Source of the DNA: Paenibacillus glycinis
Lineage (GTDB): Bacteria > Bacillota > Bacilli > Paenibacillales > Paenibacillaceae
DNA: 64,000 nucleotides
Assembly: GCF_009909185.1 (NCBI RefSeq)
Contig: NZ_JAAAMV010000020.1
Span: 182,100 to 246,099, forward strand
Reading direction: 5' to 3'
In this document: in pieces, positions 8,689 to 17,434 of the stretch
How positions within the stretch are numbered: position 1 is the stretch's first letter
How the letters are laid out: every line of letters starts with the position of its first letter
Translations under genes and position numbers: made by a program
Notes under the pieces: model-generated
What the model was told of the DNA's origin: nothing
Database searches by the model: none
The model's input: the letters and a program-made list of their open reading frames with translations, nothing else

Positions 8689-8725
8689 GACGTAAAATTC
8701 CCCTTTGCTTGTGAGTCATCTTCCT

Positions 8726-8754
8726 ATCATGCCATAACCGGATCAAAAACTTAA
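8726..8754 (-). promoter_or_regulatory. Possible rqcH promoter
   Basis: On the minus strand TTAAGT (8749-8754) and CATGAT (8726-8731) are separated by 17 bp, about 40 bp ahead of the rqcH start. Both hexamers are imperfect. Confidence 0.35.
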
Positions 8755-8847
8755 GTCCCGGGCTGGGATATTTTCGGGTTTGTCCGAATACATTTAGCCC
8801 ATAGAGGCTGTCCGTCAGGCGGCGAGTATCGGAAGGGAGTCGGAGCA

Positions 8848-11646
8848 ATGGAACAGGGAATGTGGCATGGGCTGGAAACGGCCGAGCTGGCCAAGGCGCT
8901 TGATGCGAATTTGGACGCCGGGCTTACGCCGGGCGCGGCCGCCGAGCGATTGATCCAAGCAGGGCGCAACGAGCTGTCGGAGGGGAAGAAAGTTTCCCCG
9001 TTGAAGCTGTTTCTGGGTCAATTCAAGGATTTCATGGTGCTGGTGCTCATGGGGGCGACATTAATATCGGGCCTGCTCGGCGAATATTTGGACGCGATCA
9101 CGATCGTGGCCATTATCGTCATTAATGCCGTGCTCGGCTTCGTGCAGGAATTCAGGGCGGAGAAATCCTTGCGCGCGCTCAAGGCTTTATCGGCGCCGCT
9201 GGCCAAAGCGCTGCGCGGCGGGGAAATCGTCATCGTTCCGGCCAGCGAGCTCGTGCCGGGGGATATCGTCGAGCTGGAAAGCGGCGACCGTATCCCGGCC
9301 GATATCCGTTTCATCGAAGCGAACAGCTGTTACGCCGAAGAATCCGCGCTCACGGGGGAATCGGTGCCGGTAGGGAAGCATTGCGACCCGATCAAGGCTG
9401 CCGATTTGCCGCTCGGCGATATGCGCAATATCGGGTTCATGGGAACGATGATCACCCGCGGAACGGCCAAGGGGATCGTGGTTCGGACGGGCATGAACAC
9501 GGAGATGGGCAAGATCGCCAATCTCATCCAACAAACGGAATCCATGGAAACGCCGCTGCAGCACCGCCTGGAGCAGCTCGGCAAAATCCTGATCATCGTC
9601 GCGCTCGCGTTGACGGTCATGGTCGTCGTCGCCGGGATATTGCACGGACAACCCGCCTACGAAATGTTCCTCGCCGGCGTCAGCCTGGCAGTCGCCGCGA
9701 TCCCGGAGGGACTGCCGGCCATCGTCACGATCGCGCTCGCCCTCGGCGTCCAGCGGATGATCAAACGCCGCGCGATCGTGCGCAAGCTGCCTTCGGTCGA
9801 GACGCTCGGCTGCGCGTCCGTCATCTGCTCCGACAAGACGGGTACGCTGACGCAAAATAAAATGACCGTCACGAGACTCTGGATCGGCGGCCGCGGATTG
9901 GACATCACCGGGGAAGGGTACGAGCCGGCCGGCAGCTGTCTGGAGGGCAACAAAGTCGTCGACGTCAAGCACGACCAATCGCTGCGCCGGCTTCTTCAAA
10001 TCGCGGCCCTGTGCAATAACGCGAGCGTCACGAAGCTGGACCCGGAAGCCGACCCGGCGAAGCGCAAGAAGGGCAAGGGCGTCGTCGTGCAGGACGAATG
10101 GGTGCTGAAGGGCGATCCGACGGAAGGCGCGCTGACGGTGCTGGCATCGAAGCTCGGCGTCTCCGCCAAGTCGATGGAAGGAATTTACAAAAGGGTGAAG
10201 GAATATCCGTTCGATTCGGAGCGCAAACGGATGTCCGTCCTCGTCCATCACCAAGGCGGGCGCCTGGTCTGCACGAAAGGCGCGCCCGACGTGCTGATGA
10301 ATCAGTGCCTCTACGTGTTATGGGACGGAAAAGTCGTGCCGTTCACGGCCACGCTCAAGCAAAAGGTCGCCGATGCGGGGGAGCGGATGGCCGCGGGCGC
10401 GCTGCGCGTACTCGGGTTCGCTTACCGCGAGCTTCGGCCGCATGATGCTTCGGAGGTGGAGAGCGACGTCGAGAACCAGCTGATCTTCGTCGGCTTGTCC
10501 GGCATGATCGATCCGCCGCGCCGCGAGGTGAAGGAAGCCATCGCGAATTGCCGGCGCGCGGGAATCAAGACGGTCATGATCACCGGCGACCATCAATTGA
10601 CGGCAGAGGCGATCGCAGGGCAGCTCGGCATCATGCCGCGGGGCGGCATCGCGGTCAGCGGCCAGCAGCTGAACGAGATGTCGGAAGAGCAGCTGGACCG
10701 TTTGGCGGATAATATTTTCGTCTATGCGCGCGTCTCGCCGGAGCATAAGCTGCGGATCGTCAAGGCGCTGCAGCGCAAAGGACATGTCGTGGCGATGACG
10801 GGCGACGGCGTCAACGACGCGCCGGCGATCAAAGCGGCCGATATCGGCATCGCGATGGGCATCACGGGCACCGACGTATCCAAGGAAGCTTCCTCGCTCG
10901 TGCTGAGCGACGACAATTTCTCCAGCATCGTATCGGCGATCGAGGAAGGGCGCGGCATTTACGAGAACATCCGCAAATTCATCCGGTACCTCCTGGCCTC
11001 CAACGTCGGCGAAATCTTGACGATGTTCCTGGCGATGATGGCCGGCCTGCCGCTGCCGCTCGTGCCGATTCAGATCCTGTGGGTCAACCTCGTGACGGAC
11101 GGCCTGCCGGCCATGGCGCTCGGCGTCGACCAAGCGGAGAAGGACCTCATGCAGCAGAAGCCGCGCTCGGCGAAGGAAAACATTTTCGCCCGCAGGCTGG
11201 GCTGGAAAATCATCAGCCGCGGCATCCTGATCGGCGTCTTCACGCTCGCGGCGTTCTGGATTACGCTGCGCATCAAGCCGGGCGATCCGCAAAACCTGAT
11301 CCACGCGCAGACGGTAGCGTTCGCGACGCTCGTCATGGCGCAGCTGATTCACGTATTCGACTGCCGCAGCTCGAGATCGATTTTCCACCGCAACATGCTG
11401 CAAAATAAGTATTTGCTGTTCGCGGTGCTGTCTTCCGTCGTGCTGATGCTCGCCGTCCTGTACGTGCCGGTTCTTCAGCCGATCTTCAAAACCGTCCCGC
11501 TCAGCTTCCGCGACTGGTGCCTTGTGCTCGTCGCCGCCGGCATCCCGACGTTCTTCATGGGCATCGGCAGCGTGCTCGGCACGACGGACAAGAAGAAGAA
11601 AAACTCGAAATGGCCGCTCGGCGGCCAGAAAACGGCCATGCGCTAA
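8848..11646 (+). CDS. Calcium-translocating P-type ATPase, SERCA/PMCA type
   Basis: 932-residue P2A-type ATPase that should export Ca2+ from the cytoplasm by ATP hydrolysis. The N-terminal cation-ATPase domain ([16 protein letters not shown]) is followed by two membrane helices, the actuator domain with TGES near 170, the M4 motif PEGLPA near 290, the phosphorylation site DKTGTLTQN (Asp near 329), the nucleotide-binding domain (KGAPD), the hinge [10 protein letters not shown] near 651, and C-terminal helices with NVGE and NLVTDGLPA, which carry M5/M6 calcium ligands. The ATG follows GGAAGGGAG. The gene is monocistronic, with a strong terminator 30 bp after the stop. Length and motifs are normal for the family; strict Ca2+ specificity (rather than Mn2+) is inference. 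Confidence 0.93.
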   Translation: MEQGMWHGLETAELAKALDANLDAGLTPGAAAERLIQAGRNELSEGKKVSPLKLFLGQFKDFMVLVLMGATLISGLLGEYLDAITIVAIIVINAVLGFVQEFRAEKSLRALKALSAPLAKALRGGEIVIVPASELVPGDIVELESGDRIPADIRFIEANSCYAEESALTGESVPVGKHCDPIKAADLPLGDMRNIGFMGTMITRGTAKGIVVRTGMNTEMGKIANLIQQTESMETPLQHRLEQLGKILIIVALALTVMVVVAGILHGQPAYEMFLAGVSLAVAAIPEGLPAIVTIALALGVQRMIKRRAIVRKLPSVETLGCASVICSDKTGTLTQNKMTVTRLWIGGRGLDITGEGYEPAGSCLEGNKVVDVKHDQSLRRLLQIAALCNNASVTKLDPEADPAKRKKGKGVVVQDEWVLKGDPTEGALTVLASKLGVSAKSMEGIYKRVKEYPFDSERKRMSVLVHHQGGRLVCTKGAPDVLMNQCLYVLWDGKVVPFTATLKQKVADAGERMAAGALRVLGFAYRELRPHDASEVESDVENQLIFVGLSGMIDPPRREVKEAIANCRRAGIKTVMITGDHQLTAEAIAGQLGIMPRGGIAVSGQQLNEMSEEQLDRLADNIFVYARVSPEHKLRIVKALQRKGHVVAMTGDGVNDAPAIKAADIGIAMGITGTDVSKEASSLVLSDDNFSSIVSAIEEGRGIYENIRKFIRYLLASNVGEILTMFLAMMAGLPLPLVPIQILWVNLVTDGLPAMALGVDQAEKDLMQQKPRSAKENIFARRLGWKIISRGILIGVFTLAAFWITLRIKPGDPQNLIHAQTVAFATLVMAQLIHVFDCRSSRSIFHRNMLQNKYLLFAVLSSVVLMLAVLYVPVLQPIFKTVPLSFRDWCLVLVAAGIPTFFMGIGSVLGTTDKKKKNSKWPLGGQKTAMR

Positions 11647-11675
11647 AGAGGCGCCGGCTGCATAGGCACGGATCG

Positions 11676-11704
11676 GACCGCCGGGATTGCCCCGGCGGTC
11701 TTTT
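11676..11704 (+). terminator. Terminator after the Ca2+ ATPase
   Basis: Perfect 10-bp stem GACCGCCGGG (11676-11685) / CCCGGCGGTC (11691-11700), 5-nt loop, TTTT tail. Confidence 0.85.
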
Positions 11705-11721
11705 GCGCGATCGGCATCGCG

Positions 11722-11752
11722 TGTACCTTGACCCGGCGTCATCGTTTATAAT
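11722..11752 (+). promoter_or_regulatory. MerR-type promoter/operator (site 1)
   Basis: TGTACC (11722-11727), a 19-bp spacer TTGACCCGGCGTCATCGTT, and a perfect -10 TATAAT (11747-11752). The over-long 19-bp spacer is the hallmark of MerR-activated promoters. The spacer contains TGAC-N5-GTCA. The 16-mer at 11726-11741 recurs with one mismatch at 12795-12810 ahead of the second methyltransferase gene. Confidence 0.72.
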
Positions 11753-11775
11753 GAGCGGATGGAGGCGTTCGACGC

Positions 11776-12789
11776 ATGAAAATCAATGAAATCGCCGAGC
11801 GGCTTGCGATCACGCCCGCGGGCGATCAGACTTTACGAAGCGCGAGGATTGCTGGCGCCGGCGCGCGAATCGGACAACGGCTACCGGAGCTTCTCGGAGA
11901 GCGATGCCCTGCGGCTGCAAACGATATCCGCGCTGCGCGCCGTCGGATTCGGGCTGGAACAGATCAAATCGATGATCGATAAGCTTGATCGGGGCGACTC
12001 CGCGACCGTGCACCATGATCTGGAATTGCAGCGGATGGCGGTCGCCGCCAAATGGGTGGAGGGAAAATACGCGATCGACATGCTGGACGAGCTGATCGGC
12101 CGCCTTGAGGCCAAAGGCAGGTTGGACGCCGCGGATTGTTCCAGCTGACGAACCGGCTGAAGGGAATCCGGCAGCAGCAAGCGTCATGGATGGATACGTG
12201 GCGATTCGACGAGCTGGCCGCCCGCTTCGACCGCTCATCCGCGATGTTTTCCGCCGGACCGGCTTTATCGCAGGCCGAATACGACGAAGTGCTGGACATG
12301 ATGCTGCAATGGACGGCGCCGATGGCGGGCGAGCAGGGATTGGACGTCGGAACGGGGACAGGCAACCTTGCGGGCTTGCTGACCGCGAACGGGGCGCGAA
12401 TGTCGGCCGTCGACCAGTCGAAGGAAATGCTGGCGATGTGCCGGAAGAAGCATCCCCTGGTATCGGCCAAGCTCGGGAACGCGCTGGCGCTTCCGTTCGC
12501 GGACGGCAGCTTCTCCCTCGTCGTGTCCGCTTTCGCGTTTCATTTCATGAACGGGAGCCAGCAGCTGCTGGGGTTGGCGGAAATGGACCGCGTGCTCGAG
12601 CCGAACGGCCGAATCTGCTTGGCCGGGCTGATGACGGAAGACGGAACGCCCGCGGAACGGAGAGAGCCTTCGAAGCATGCCGTCAACCGAGGCGAAATGG
12701 CTTCTTGGTTCAAGGAGCGCGGATACATCACGATTCATTATGCGGTCAATCCGCATGTCGGCATGCTGTATGCCGTCCGCAAACATTGA
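11776..12789 (+). pseudogene. MerR regulator-methyltransferase fusion, two frameshifts
   Basis: The pieces reconstruct a bifunctional protein of about 337 residues. Codons 1-13 from ATG 11776 (MKINEIAERLAIT) continue as PRAIRLYEARGLLAP only after skipping one base in the CCC at 11815-11817; without the skip the frame encodes nonsense. The MerR helix-turn-helix and dimerisation helix run to about 12133, where the frame stops at 12146-12148. The methyltransferase part (FQLTNRLKGIRQQQASWMDTW, then LDVGTGTGNLAG as SAM motif I) continues in another frame from about 12136, as if one T were missing. One insertion plus one deletion restores the original phase. MerR proteins with such a C-terminal SAM domain occur in Paenibacillus. 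Alternatives are sequencing error, or a separate methyltransferase gene starting at TTG 12136 with a poor ribosome site. Confidence 0.65.
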
Positions 12790-12790
12790 C

Positions 12791-12821
12791 TTGACCTTCA
12801 CCCGGCGTCAGCCCTCAAGCT
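12791..12821 (+). promoter_or_regulatory. MerR-type promoter/operator (site 2)
   Basis: TTGACC (12791-12796), a 19-bp spacer TTCACCCGGCGTCAGCCCT, and a poor -10 CAAGCT (12816-12821). The spacer shares CACCCGGCGTCA with site 1. It lies immediately upstream of the second methyltransferase gene and probably makes it a target of the neighbouring MerR protein. Confidence 0.55.
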
Positions 12822-12851
12822 GAAGAGGACCACGAATCGGGAGGAATAGCC

Positions 12852-13553
12852 ATGATGGACCACGACAGGATTTATCGAAGCGAAGCGGAGCGTTACGACA
12901 GAATGATCGCCAGGGAGGATCGCGAAGGCAATCTGATGCGCATGATCCGGGCCGTTGCGCCGGACTTGGACCGGCTTAATGCGGCAGATATCGGAACGGG
13001 CACCGGCAGGCTGGCCAGAATGCTGGCGCCTCGCGTCCGATCCATTCTCGCCACGGATGCCTCGCAGGCCATGCTCGACATCGCGGCCATGCATTTACGC
13101 GCCGAAGCGGGCACTGATAATTGGAAAACCGTTCCGGGCACGAACGACAAGCTGCCAATCGCGGATAAAAGCATCGACTTGCTTACCGCAGGCTGGACGA
13201 TCTGCTACTCGGCCAGCTCCAATATCCCGGACTGGGAGGGAAATCTGGCTCGGATCGTCGATGAACTATCCAGAGTCCTGAAGCTTGGCGGCACGGCCAT
13301 CCTGTTCGAAAATTACGGCACGGGCGCAAGCGAACCGAATCCGCCGGATTTTTTGCGAGCGTACTTCTGCAAGCTCGAGCAAGACTACGGCTTCGATCAC
13401 GCCTGCATCCGAACCGATTATGAATTCGAAAGCCCGGAAGAAGCGGCGGAGCTGACCGACTTCTTCTTCGGAAGCGACATCAGTCGGGAAGTCGTCCGTA
13501 CGCAATCCCGAATAGTTCCGGAATGCACCGGCGTCTGGTGGAAAAGGTTTTAG
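12852..13553 (+). CDS. Class I SAM-dependent methyltransferase
   Basis: 233-residue soluble methyltransferase with a Rossmann-like fold. Motif I is AADIGTGTGRLARML near residues 43-58, the acidic residue ending strand 2 is in ILATDASQAML, and a motif IV-like segment is SIDLLTAGWTICY. The substrate is unknown; the UbiE/Methyltransf_11-like pattern fits a small molecule. GGGAGGA lies about 8 bases before ATG 12852 (ATG 12855 is an equal alternative). A MerR-type promoter lies directly upstream, so its expression may respond to the same signal as the adjacent MerR fusion. About 600 bp of repeats follow the stop. Confidence 0.8.
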   Translation: MMDHDRIYRSEAERYDRMIAREDREGNLMRMIRAVAPDLDRLNAADIGTGTGRLARMLAPRVRSILATDASQAMLDIAAMHLRAEAGTDNWKTVPGTNDKLPIADKSIDLLTAGWTICYSASSNIPDWEGNLARIVDELSRVLKLGGTAILFENYGTGASEPNPPDFLRAYFCKLEQDYGFDHACIRTDYEFESPEEAAELTDFFFGSDISREVVRTQSRIVPECTGVWWKRF

Positions 13554-13583
13554 GCTAGTCAAAGCGCCGCGCAGCAAAAAGGC

Positions 13584-13767
13584 ATTGCCAGAGAGCGCAG
13601 CGAACCTAGGCAATCTCTCAAAACCAACTTCGCCGCCAAGAACCCGGCGGCCCCCAATTGCCGGAGAGCGCAGCGAAGCCCTGGCAATCCCCCAAAAACC
13701 AACTTCGCCGCCAAGAACCCGGCGGCCCGAAATTGCCGGAGAGCAGCGAAGCCCTGGCAATCCAGTC
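13584..13767 (+). repeat. Tandem hairpin repeat, 2.5 units of about 75 bp
   Basis: Unit 1 (13620-13694) and unit 2 (13695-13767) are near identical; unit 2 lacks two bases in the GAGCGCAGCG segment. A half unit (13584-13619) precedes them. Each full unit has an inner stem GCCGCC/GGCGGC and an outer ATTGCC/GGCAAT pair. The structure resembles REP/BOX-type elements. Confidence 0.85.
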
Positions 13768-13781
13768 CCCGCGCCTAAAGT

Positions 13782-13933
13782 AAAGCGTGTCCCGAACGGG
13801 ACGAAAGCGAGCCAAGCACGCTGAACCGTATCGCGCGGCTCTGTCCCGCATCGCGTTCTCATGGTCCCGCAAGGGACAGCAGGCAGCTCACAACCGCCAA
13901 ATGTCAAAGCGTGTCCCGAACGGGACGAAAGCG
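13782..13933 (+). repeat. Dispersed GTCCCGAACGGGAC hairpin repeats
   Basis: An identical 28-bp direct repeat occurs at 13782-13809 and 13906-13933, each with a GTCCCG-AA-CGGGAC palindrome. A related hairpin GTCCC-GCAA-GGGAC lies between them at 13864-13877. Confidence 0.8.
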
Positions 13934-14152
13934 GGCCTAGCTGGCATCGGCTCGGGTGCGCTTCTCTGCAGCTCATACGTTATACCATTCGGGTGTCCAG
14001 AGGGCGGAGCCATAGGGGTCCCCCTTGGAGAAGGGGGATTTAGGGGGTGGAATAGTAACTGTCGACAGATCAACACGACTAAGGTAAACTATTTTTTAAT
14101 AAGCATTTTAGAATGAGGCGGAGTGCGCTTCAAACAGAGGAGAGCAGGGACG

Positions 14153-14983
14153 ATGAACTTTACCAAAATGCACGGACTCGGCAACGACTTTATCGTGGTC
14201 GCCGGCGAATCGAAACTACCGGACAACGCCGCGCAGCTGGCAGAACAGCTGTGCAACCGTTTCTTCGGCATCGGCGCCGACGGACTCGTTTATATTTTGC
14301 CTTCGGAGCAAGCGGACTTCCGGATGCGCATCATCAACTCGGACGGCTCCGAGGCGGAGCAATGCGGTAACGCGATCCGCTGCGTGGCCAAGTACGTCTT
14401 CGACAACGGCCTCACGGACAAGGAAACGCTGACGATCGAGACGCTCGGCGCGGGCGTGCAGGAAGTGCAGCTCACCGTCGATAACGGCCAAGTGCGCAAA
14501 GTGCGCGTCAACATGGGCCAGCCGATTCTCGAAGGCTTGAAAGTGCCGACGACGATCGACGCCAACCCGGTCATCGACCAGTCGATCGAAGTCGACGGCC
14601 GCGAATTCAAATTCACGGCGGTCTCGATGGGCAATCCGCACTGCGTCATCTACGTGGACGACGCGGTCAATTTCGACCTGGCGACATGGGGGCCGAAGCT
14701 GGAAGTCCATCCGCTGTTTCCTCGCAAAATCAACGTGGAATTCGTCACGGTGCGGTCGAAGGACTTCACGGACATGCGCGTCTGGGAACGCGGCGCCGGC
14801 CCGACGCTGGCGTGCGGCACGGGCGCATGCGCGACGGTCGTCGCTTCGGTCCTGAACGGACTGACGGACCGGACGGCGACGGTTTCGCTGAAGGGCGGCG
14901 ACCTGCTCATCGAGTGGGACGAAGCGACGAACTTCGTGTTCATGACGGGACCTGCCGAAGAAGTGTACCGCGGAACGGTTTAA
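14153..14983 (+). CDS. dapF: Diaminopimelate epimerase
   Basis: 276-residue cofactor-independent epimerase converting LL- to meso-diaminopimelate for lysine and peptidoglycan synthesis in the cytosol. It starts MNFTKMHGLGNDF, typical of the family. The two catalytic cysteines are visible: Cys71 in DGSEAEQCGNAIRC and Cys221 in GAGPTLACGTGACAT. The ATG at 14153 is preferred over an upstream in-frame start at 14123 because homologues begin at this point and AGAGGAGAG lies upstream. yitJ follows after 24 bp without a terminator, so the two are likely cotranscribed. Length is normal. Confidence 0.95.
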   Translation: MNFTKMHGLGNDFIVVAGESKLPDNAAQLAEQLCNRFFGIGADGLVYILPSEQADFRMRIINSDGSEAEQCGNAIRCVAKYVFDNGLTDKETLTIETLGAGVQEVQLTVDNGQVRKVRVNMGQPILEGLKVPTTIDANPVIDQSIEVDGREFKFTAVSMGNPHCVIYVDDAVNFDLATWGPKLEVHPLFPRKINVEFVTVRSKDFTDMRVWERGAGPTLACGTGACATVVASVLNGLTDRTATVSLKGGDLLIEWDEATNFVFMTGPAEEVYRGTV

Positions 14984-15007
14984 GCAACGGATGAAGGAGT
15001 CATGACA

Positions 15008-16873
15008 ATGAAACCGGACTTAAGGGAAGCGCTGCGTGCGCGCATCTTGACCGGCGACGGCGCGATGGGAACCTACCTGTACGGGATGGGGTTCCCTGTC
15101 GGCGTTTCCTACGAAGAATTCAACTTGCTGCGGCCGGAGGTCATCGCGGACGTACATCGCCGCTACTACGAAGCCGGGGCAAGATTAATAGAGACGAACA
15201 CGTTTTCGGCCAACTTGATGAGCTTGACGAATTACGGGCTCGACGAAGACGTGGAAGCGATCAACAAGGCAGGCGTTCGCATTGCGCGGGACGCCGTAGG
15301 CAGCGATGCGTACGTCGTCGGAGCGGTCGGCTCCATCCGGGCGGGGAAGCGCAAGAACATCTCGCCCATCCAATTGGAGCATCTGTTCCGGCAGCAGATC
15401 GAAGCGCTGCTGAGCGAGGGCGTGGACGGCATTCTGCTGGAAACGTTCTACGATCTGGAAGAAGCGCTGCTGGCGCTCCGGATCGTGCGCGGCTTGTCCA
15501 ATACGCCGGTCATGTGCCAATTCGCGGTCGAGAAGGAAGCGGTCACGCTGGACGGCAAGCCGATCGCGCTGGCATTCGAGAGCCTGCGGACGGAAGGCGC
15601 GGACGTCGTCGGTTTTAACTGCCGCAGCGGCCCGAACGGTATCTTGCGCGCCATCGATTCCATCGCAGGCGATATCAAGCTGCCGCTGTCCGTCTTCCCG
15701 AATGCCGGGATTCCCGATTACGTGGACGGTAAGTACCAATACACGTCGACGCCGGAGTACTTCGCGGAATCGGCGCGCAAGTTCGCCGACCGCGGGGCGC
15801 GCATTATCGGCGGCTGCTGCGGCACGACCCCGGAGCATGTCGCGGCGATCGCGGCGGCGCTGGATGGTTACGTCCCGCAGCCGGTCGATCCGGCCGATCG
15901 GCTGCATCCCGCACCCTTGGAGCGGCTCAGCGTACGCGAGACGAAAGCGCCGGAACGCACGCCGAAATCGGAGCCGACGATCGTGGATTTGGTGAAAGCC
16001 CGCCATACCGTCATCGTCGAGCTGGATCCGCCGCGCGATCTGGATATCCATAAATTCATGGAAGGCGCGAGGGCGCTGAAGGCGATCAAGGCGGACGCCG
16101 TCACGATGGCGGATAATTCCTTGGCCGTCACGCGGATGAGCAACATCGCGCTGGCTTCGCTCGTGCAGCATCAGGTCGGCATCCGACCGCTCGTGCATAT
16201 CGCGTGCCGCGACCGCAACCTGATCGGCACGCAGTCCCACATGATGGGGCTGGACGCGCTCGGCATCGATCACGTGCTGGCGGTCACGGGCGATCCCGCC
16301 CGGTTCGGCGACCTGCCGGATTCGAGCTCGGTCTACGACCTGACTTCGTTCGAGATGATCCGCATGATCAAGCAACTGAACGAAGGCGTGGCCTTCTCGG
16401 GCAAGCAGCTGAAGCAGCGGGCGAATTTCATTACGGGTACGGCGTTTAATCCCAACGTCAAATATTTGGACAAAGCCGTCGCCCGGCTGGAACGGAAAAT
16501 CGAGTCCGGCGCGGACTATATCATGACGCAGCCGGTTTACGACAAAGAACTGATCGCGCGGATCGCGGAAGCGACCAAGCACCTGCAGGTGCCGATCTTC
16601 ATCGGCGTCATGCCGCTGGCGAGCGGGCGAAACGCGGAATACCTGCATAACGAGGTGCCCGGCATCCAACTGTCGGACGAAGTCCGCAAGCGAATGGCCG
16701 CTCTCGAGGGCGAGTCGGGCCGGGCGGAAGGCGTCCGCATCGCGGAGGAGCTGCTGGATACGGCGCTGGAATACTTCAAGGGCATCTATTTGATTACGCC
16801 GTTCATGTTCTACGACATGACGGTGAAGCTGACGGATTACGTGTGGCGAAAAACAGGCAGTTTGACGAGATAA
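15008..16873 (+). CDS. yitJ: Bifunctional homocysteine S-methyltransferase / 5,10-methylenetetrahydrofolate reductase
   Basis: 621-residue two-domain protein like Bacillus YitJ. The N-terminal domain (to about residue 290) is a Zn-dependent homocysteine methyltransferase: GDGAMGTYLYG, VGFNCRSGP and GGCCGTTPEH supply three cysteine zinc ligands. The C-terminal domain, from about residue 325, is a flavin-dependent MTHFR-like barrel (DPPRDLDIHKFMEGA, FITGTAFNPN, MTQPVYD). Together they link one-carbon folate to methionine formation. ATG 15008 lies 8 bases after AAGGAG (14994-14999), better than the ATG at 15002. No SAM riboswitch precedes it, unlike B. subtilis yitJ; it appears to be expressed from the dapF transcript. 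Confidence 0.93.
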   Translation: MKPDLREALRARILTGDGAMGTYLYGMGFPVGVSYEEFNLLRPEVIADVHRRYYEAGARLIETNTFSANLMSLTNYGLDEDVEAINKAGVRIARDAVGSDAYVVGAVGSIRAGKRKNISPIQLEHLFRQQIEALLSEGVDGILLETFYDLEEALLALRIVRGLSNTPVMCQFAVEKEAVTLDGKPIALAFESLRTEGADVVGFNCRSGPNGILRAIDSIAGDIKLPLSVFPNAGIPDYVDGKYQYTSTPEYFAESARKFADRGARIIGGCCGTTPEHVAAIAAALDGYVPQPVDPADRLHPAPLERLSVRETKAPERTPKSEPTIVDLVKARHTVIVELDPPRDLDIHKFMEGARALKAIKADAVTMADNSLAVTRMSNIALASLVQHQVGIRPLVHIACRDRNLIGTQSHMMGLDALGIDHVLAVTGDPARFGDLPDSSSVYDLTSFEMIRMIKQLNEGVAFSGKQLKQRANFITGTAFNPNVKYLDKAVARLERKIESGADYIMTQPVYDKELIARIAEATKHLQVPIFIGVMPLASGRNAEYLHNEVPGIQLSDEVRKRMAALEGESGRAEGVRIAEELLDTALEYFKGIYLITPFMFYDMTVKLTDYVWRKTGSLTR

Positions 16874-16905
16874 CCTCGTTTTTTCTCCCGTTTTCGCTTT
16901 GACAC

Positions 16906-16934
16906 TTGTTCGTCCGATGAAAATGAATTAATAT
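16906..16934 (+). promoter_or_regulatory. Possible sigma-A promoter upstream of remA (distal)
   Basis: TTGTTC (16906-16911), 17-bp spacer, TAATAT (16929-16934). The surrounding gene-free gap (16874-17159) also holds an AGAATA/TATTCT dyad at 17051-17068. Confidence 0.45.
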
Positions 16935-17091
16935 AGACTTTGGATGCACTTGCCAAGCCGCCTCCGATGCGCTAGAATAAGGGGCTCATATCCCTTGCCG
17001 TCGCATAGGCGTTCGGCTGGTCGAACGTATGCTCCGGACTTTTTTCGTCAAGAATAGTGCAATATTCTGCCTCTCGCAGTTTTCATCATTC

Positions 17092-17119
17092 TTGCGCTTA
17101 TCGATATATCGTGTACTAT
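17092..17119 (+). promoter_or_regulatory. Putative remA promoter (proximal)
   Basis: TTGCGC (17092-17097), 16-bp spacer, TACTAT (17114-17119), 41 bp ahead of remA. The perfect palindrome CGATATATCG (17102-17111) sits in the spacer and could be a regulator site. Confidence 0.5.
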
Positions 17120-17159
17120 TCATAATCATGCACGAGAGATACCGGAGGGGAACATAACC

Positions 17160-17420
17160 ATGGCCATCAAACTCATCAATATCGGTTTCGGCAACATCGT
17201 TTCAGCCAATCGGATCATTTCGATCGTGAGCCCGGAATCGGCGCCGATCAAACGGATCATTCAAGAAGCGCGCGACCGGCACATGCTGATCGACGCGACA
17301 TACGGACGTCGCACCCGCGCCGTGATCATCACGGACAGCGACCACGTCATTTTATCCGCAGTACAGCCGGAAACGGTTGCGCATCGTCTATCGACTAAGG
17401 ATGACGATCACGACGAATAG
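17160..17420 (+). CDS. remA: Extracellular matrix regulator RemA
   Basis: 86-residue DNA-binding protein of the RemA/YlzA (DUF370) family, required in Bacillus for activation of biofilm matrix and osmoprotection operons. The near-invariant start [20 protein letters not shown] and the segment [23 protein letters not shown] identify it. The acidic C-terminal tail (STKDDDHDE) is slightly longer than the Bacillus form. AGGGG precedes the ATG. It is the first gene of the remA-gmk-rpoZ run; gmk begins 14 bp after its stop. yicC, which usually precedes remA in Bacillota, is not present here. Confidence 0.94.
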   Translation: MAIKLINIGFGNIVSANRIISIVSPESAPIKRIIQEARDRHMLIDATYGRRTRAVIITDSDHVILSAVQPETVAHRLSTKDDDHDE

Positions 17421-17434
17421 TAACGGGGAGTCAT

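Larger units (their letters stand above)
13554..14152. other. Gene-free, repeat-rich intergenic region
   Basis: I see no credible gene here. Open frames across this stretch exist only because repeats of about 75 bp preserve the frame. From left to right it holds two and a half tandem hairpin repeats, three GTCCC...GGGAC hairpins, a C/G-tract hairpin (CCCCCTT 14020-14026 / AAGGGGG 14031-14037), and then an AT-rich stretch (about 14080-14115) likely to hold the dapF promoter, though no clear -35/-10 pair was found. Confidence 0.75.

Noticed and set aside
13585..13824. 79-codon plus-strand frame in the tandem repeats
   Set aside because: Repeat-derived Pro/Arg-rich translation, no ribosome site, no match to any family I know.
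13584..13933. Possible CRISPR array
   Set aside because: Units are contiguous or irregularly spaced with no unique spacers of constant length, and no cas gene is near.
13266..13976. 236-codon minus-strand frame across the repeat region
   Set aside because: It is open because the repeats of about 75 bp keep the frame; the peptide is itself repetitive, and the frame overlaps the end of a real methyltransferase gene.
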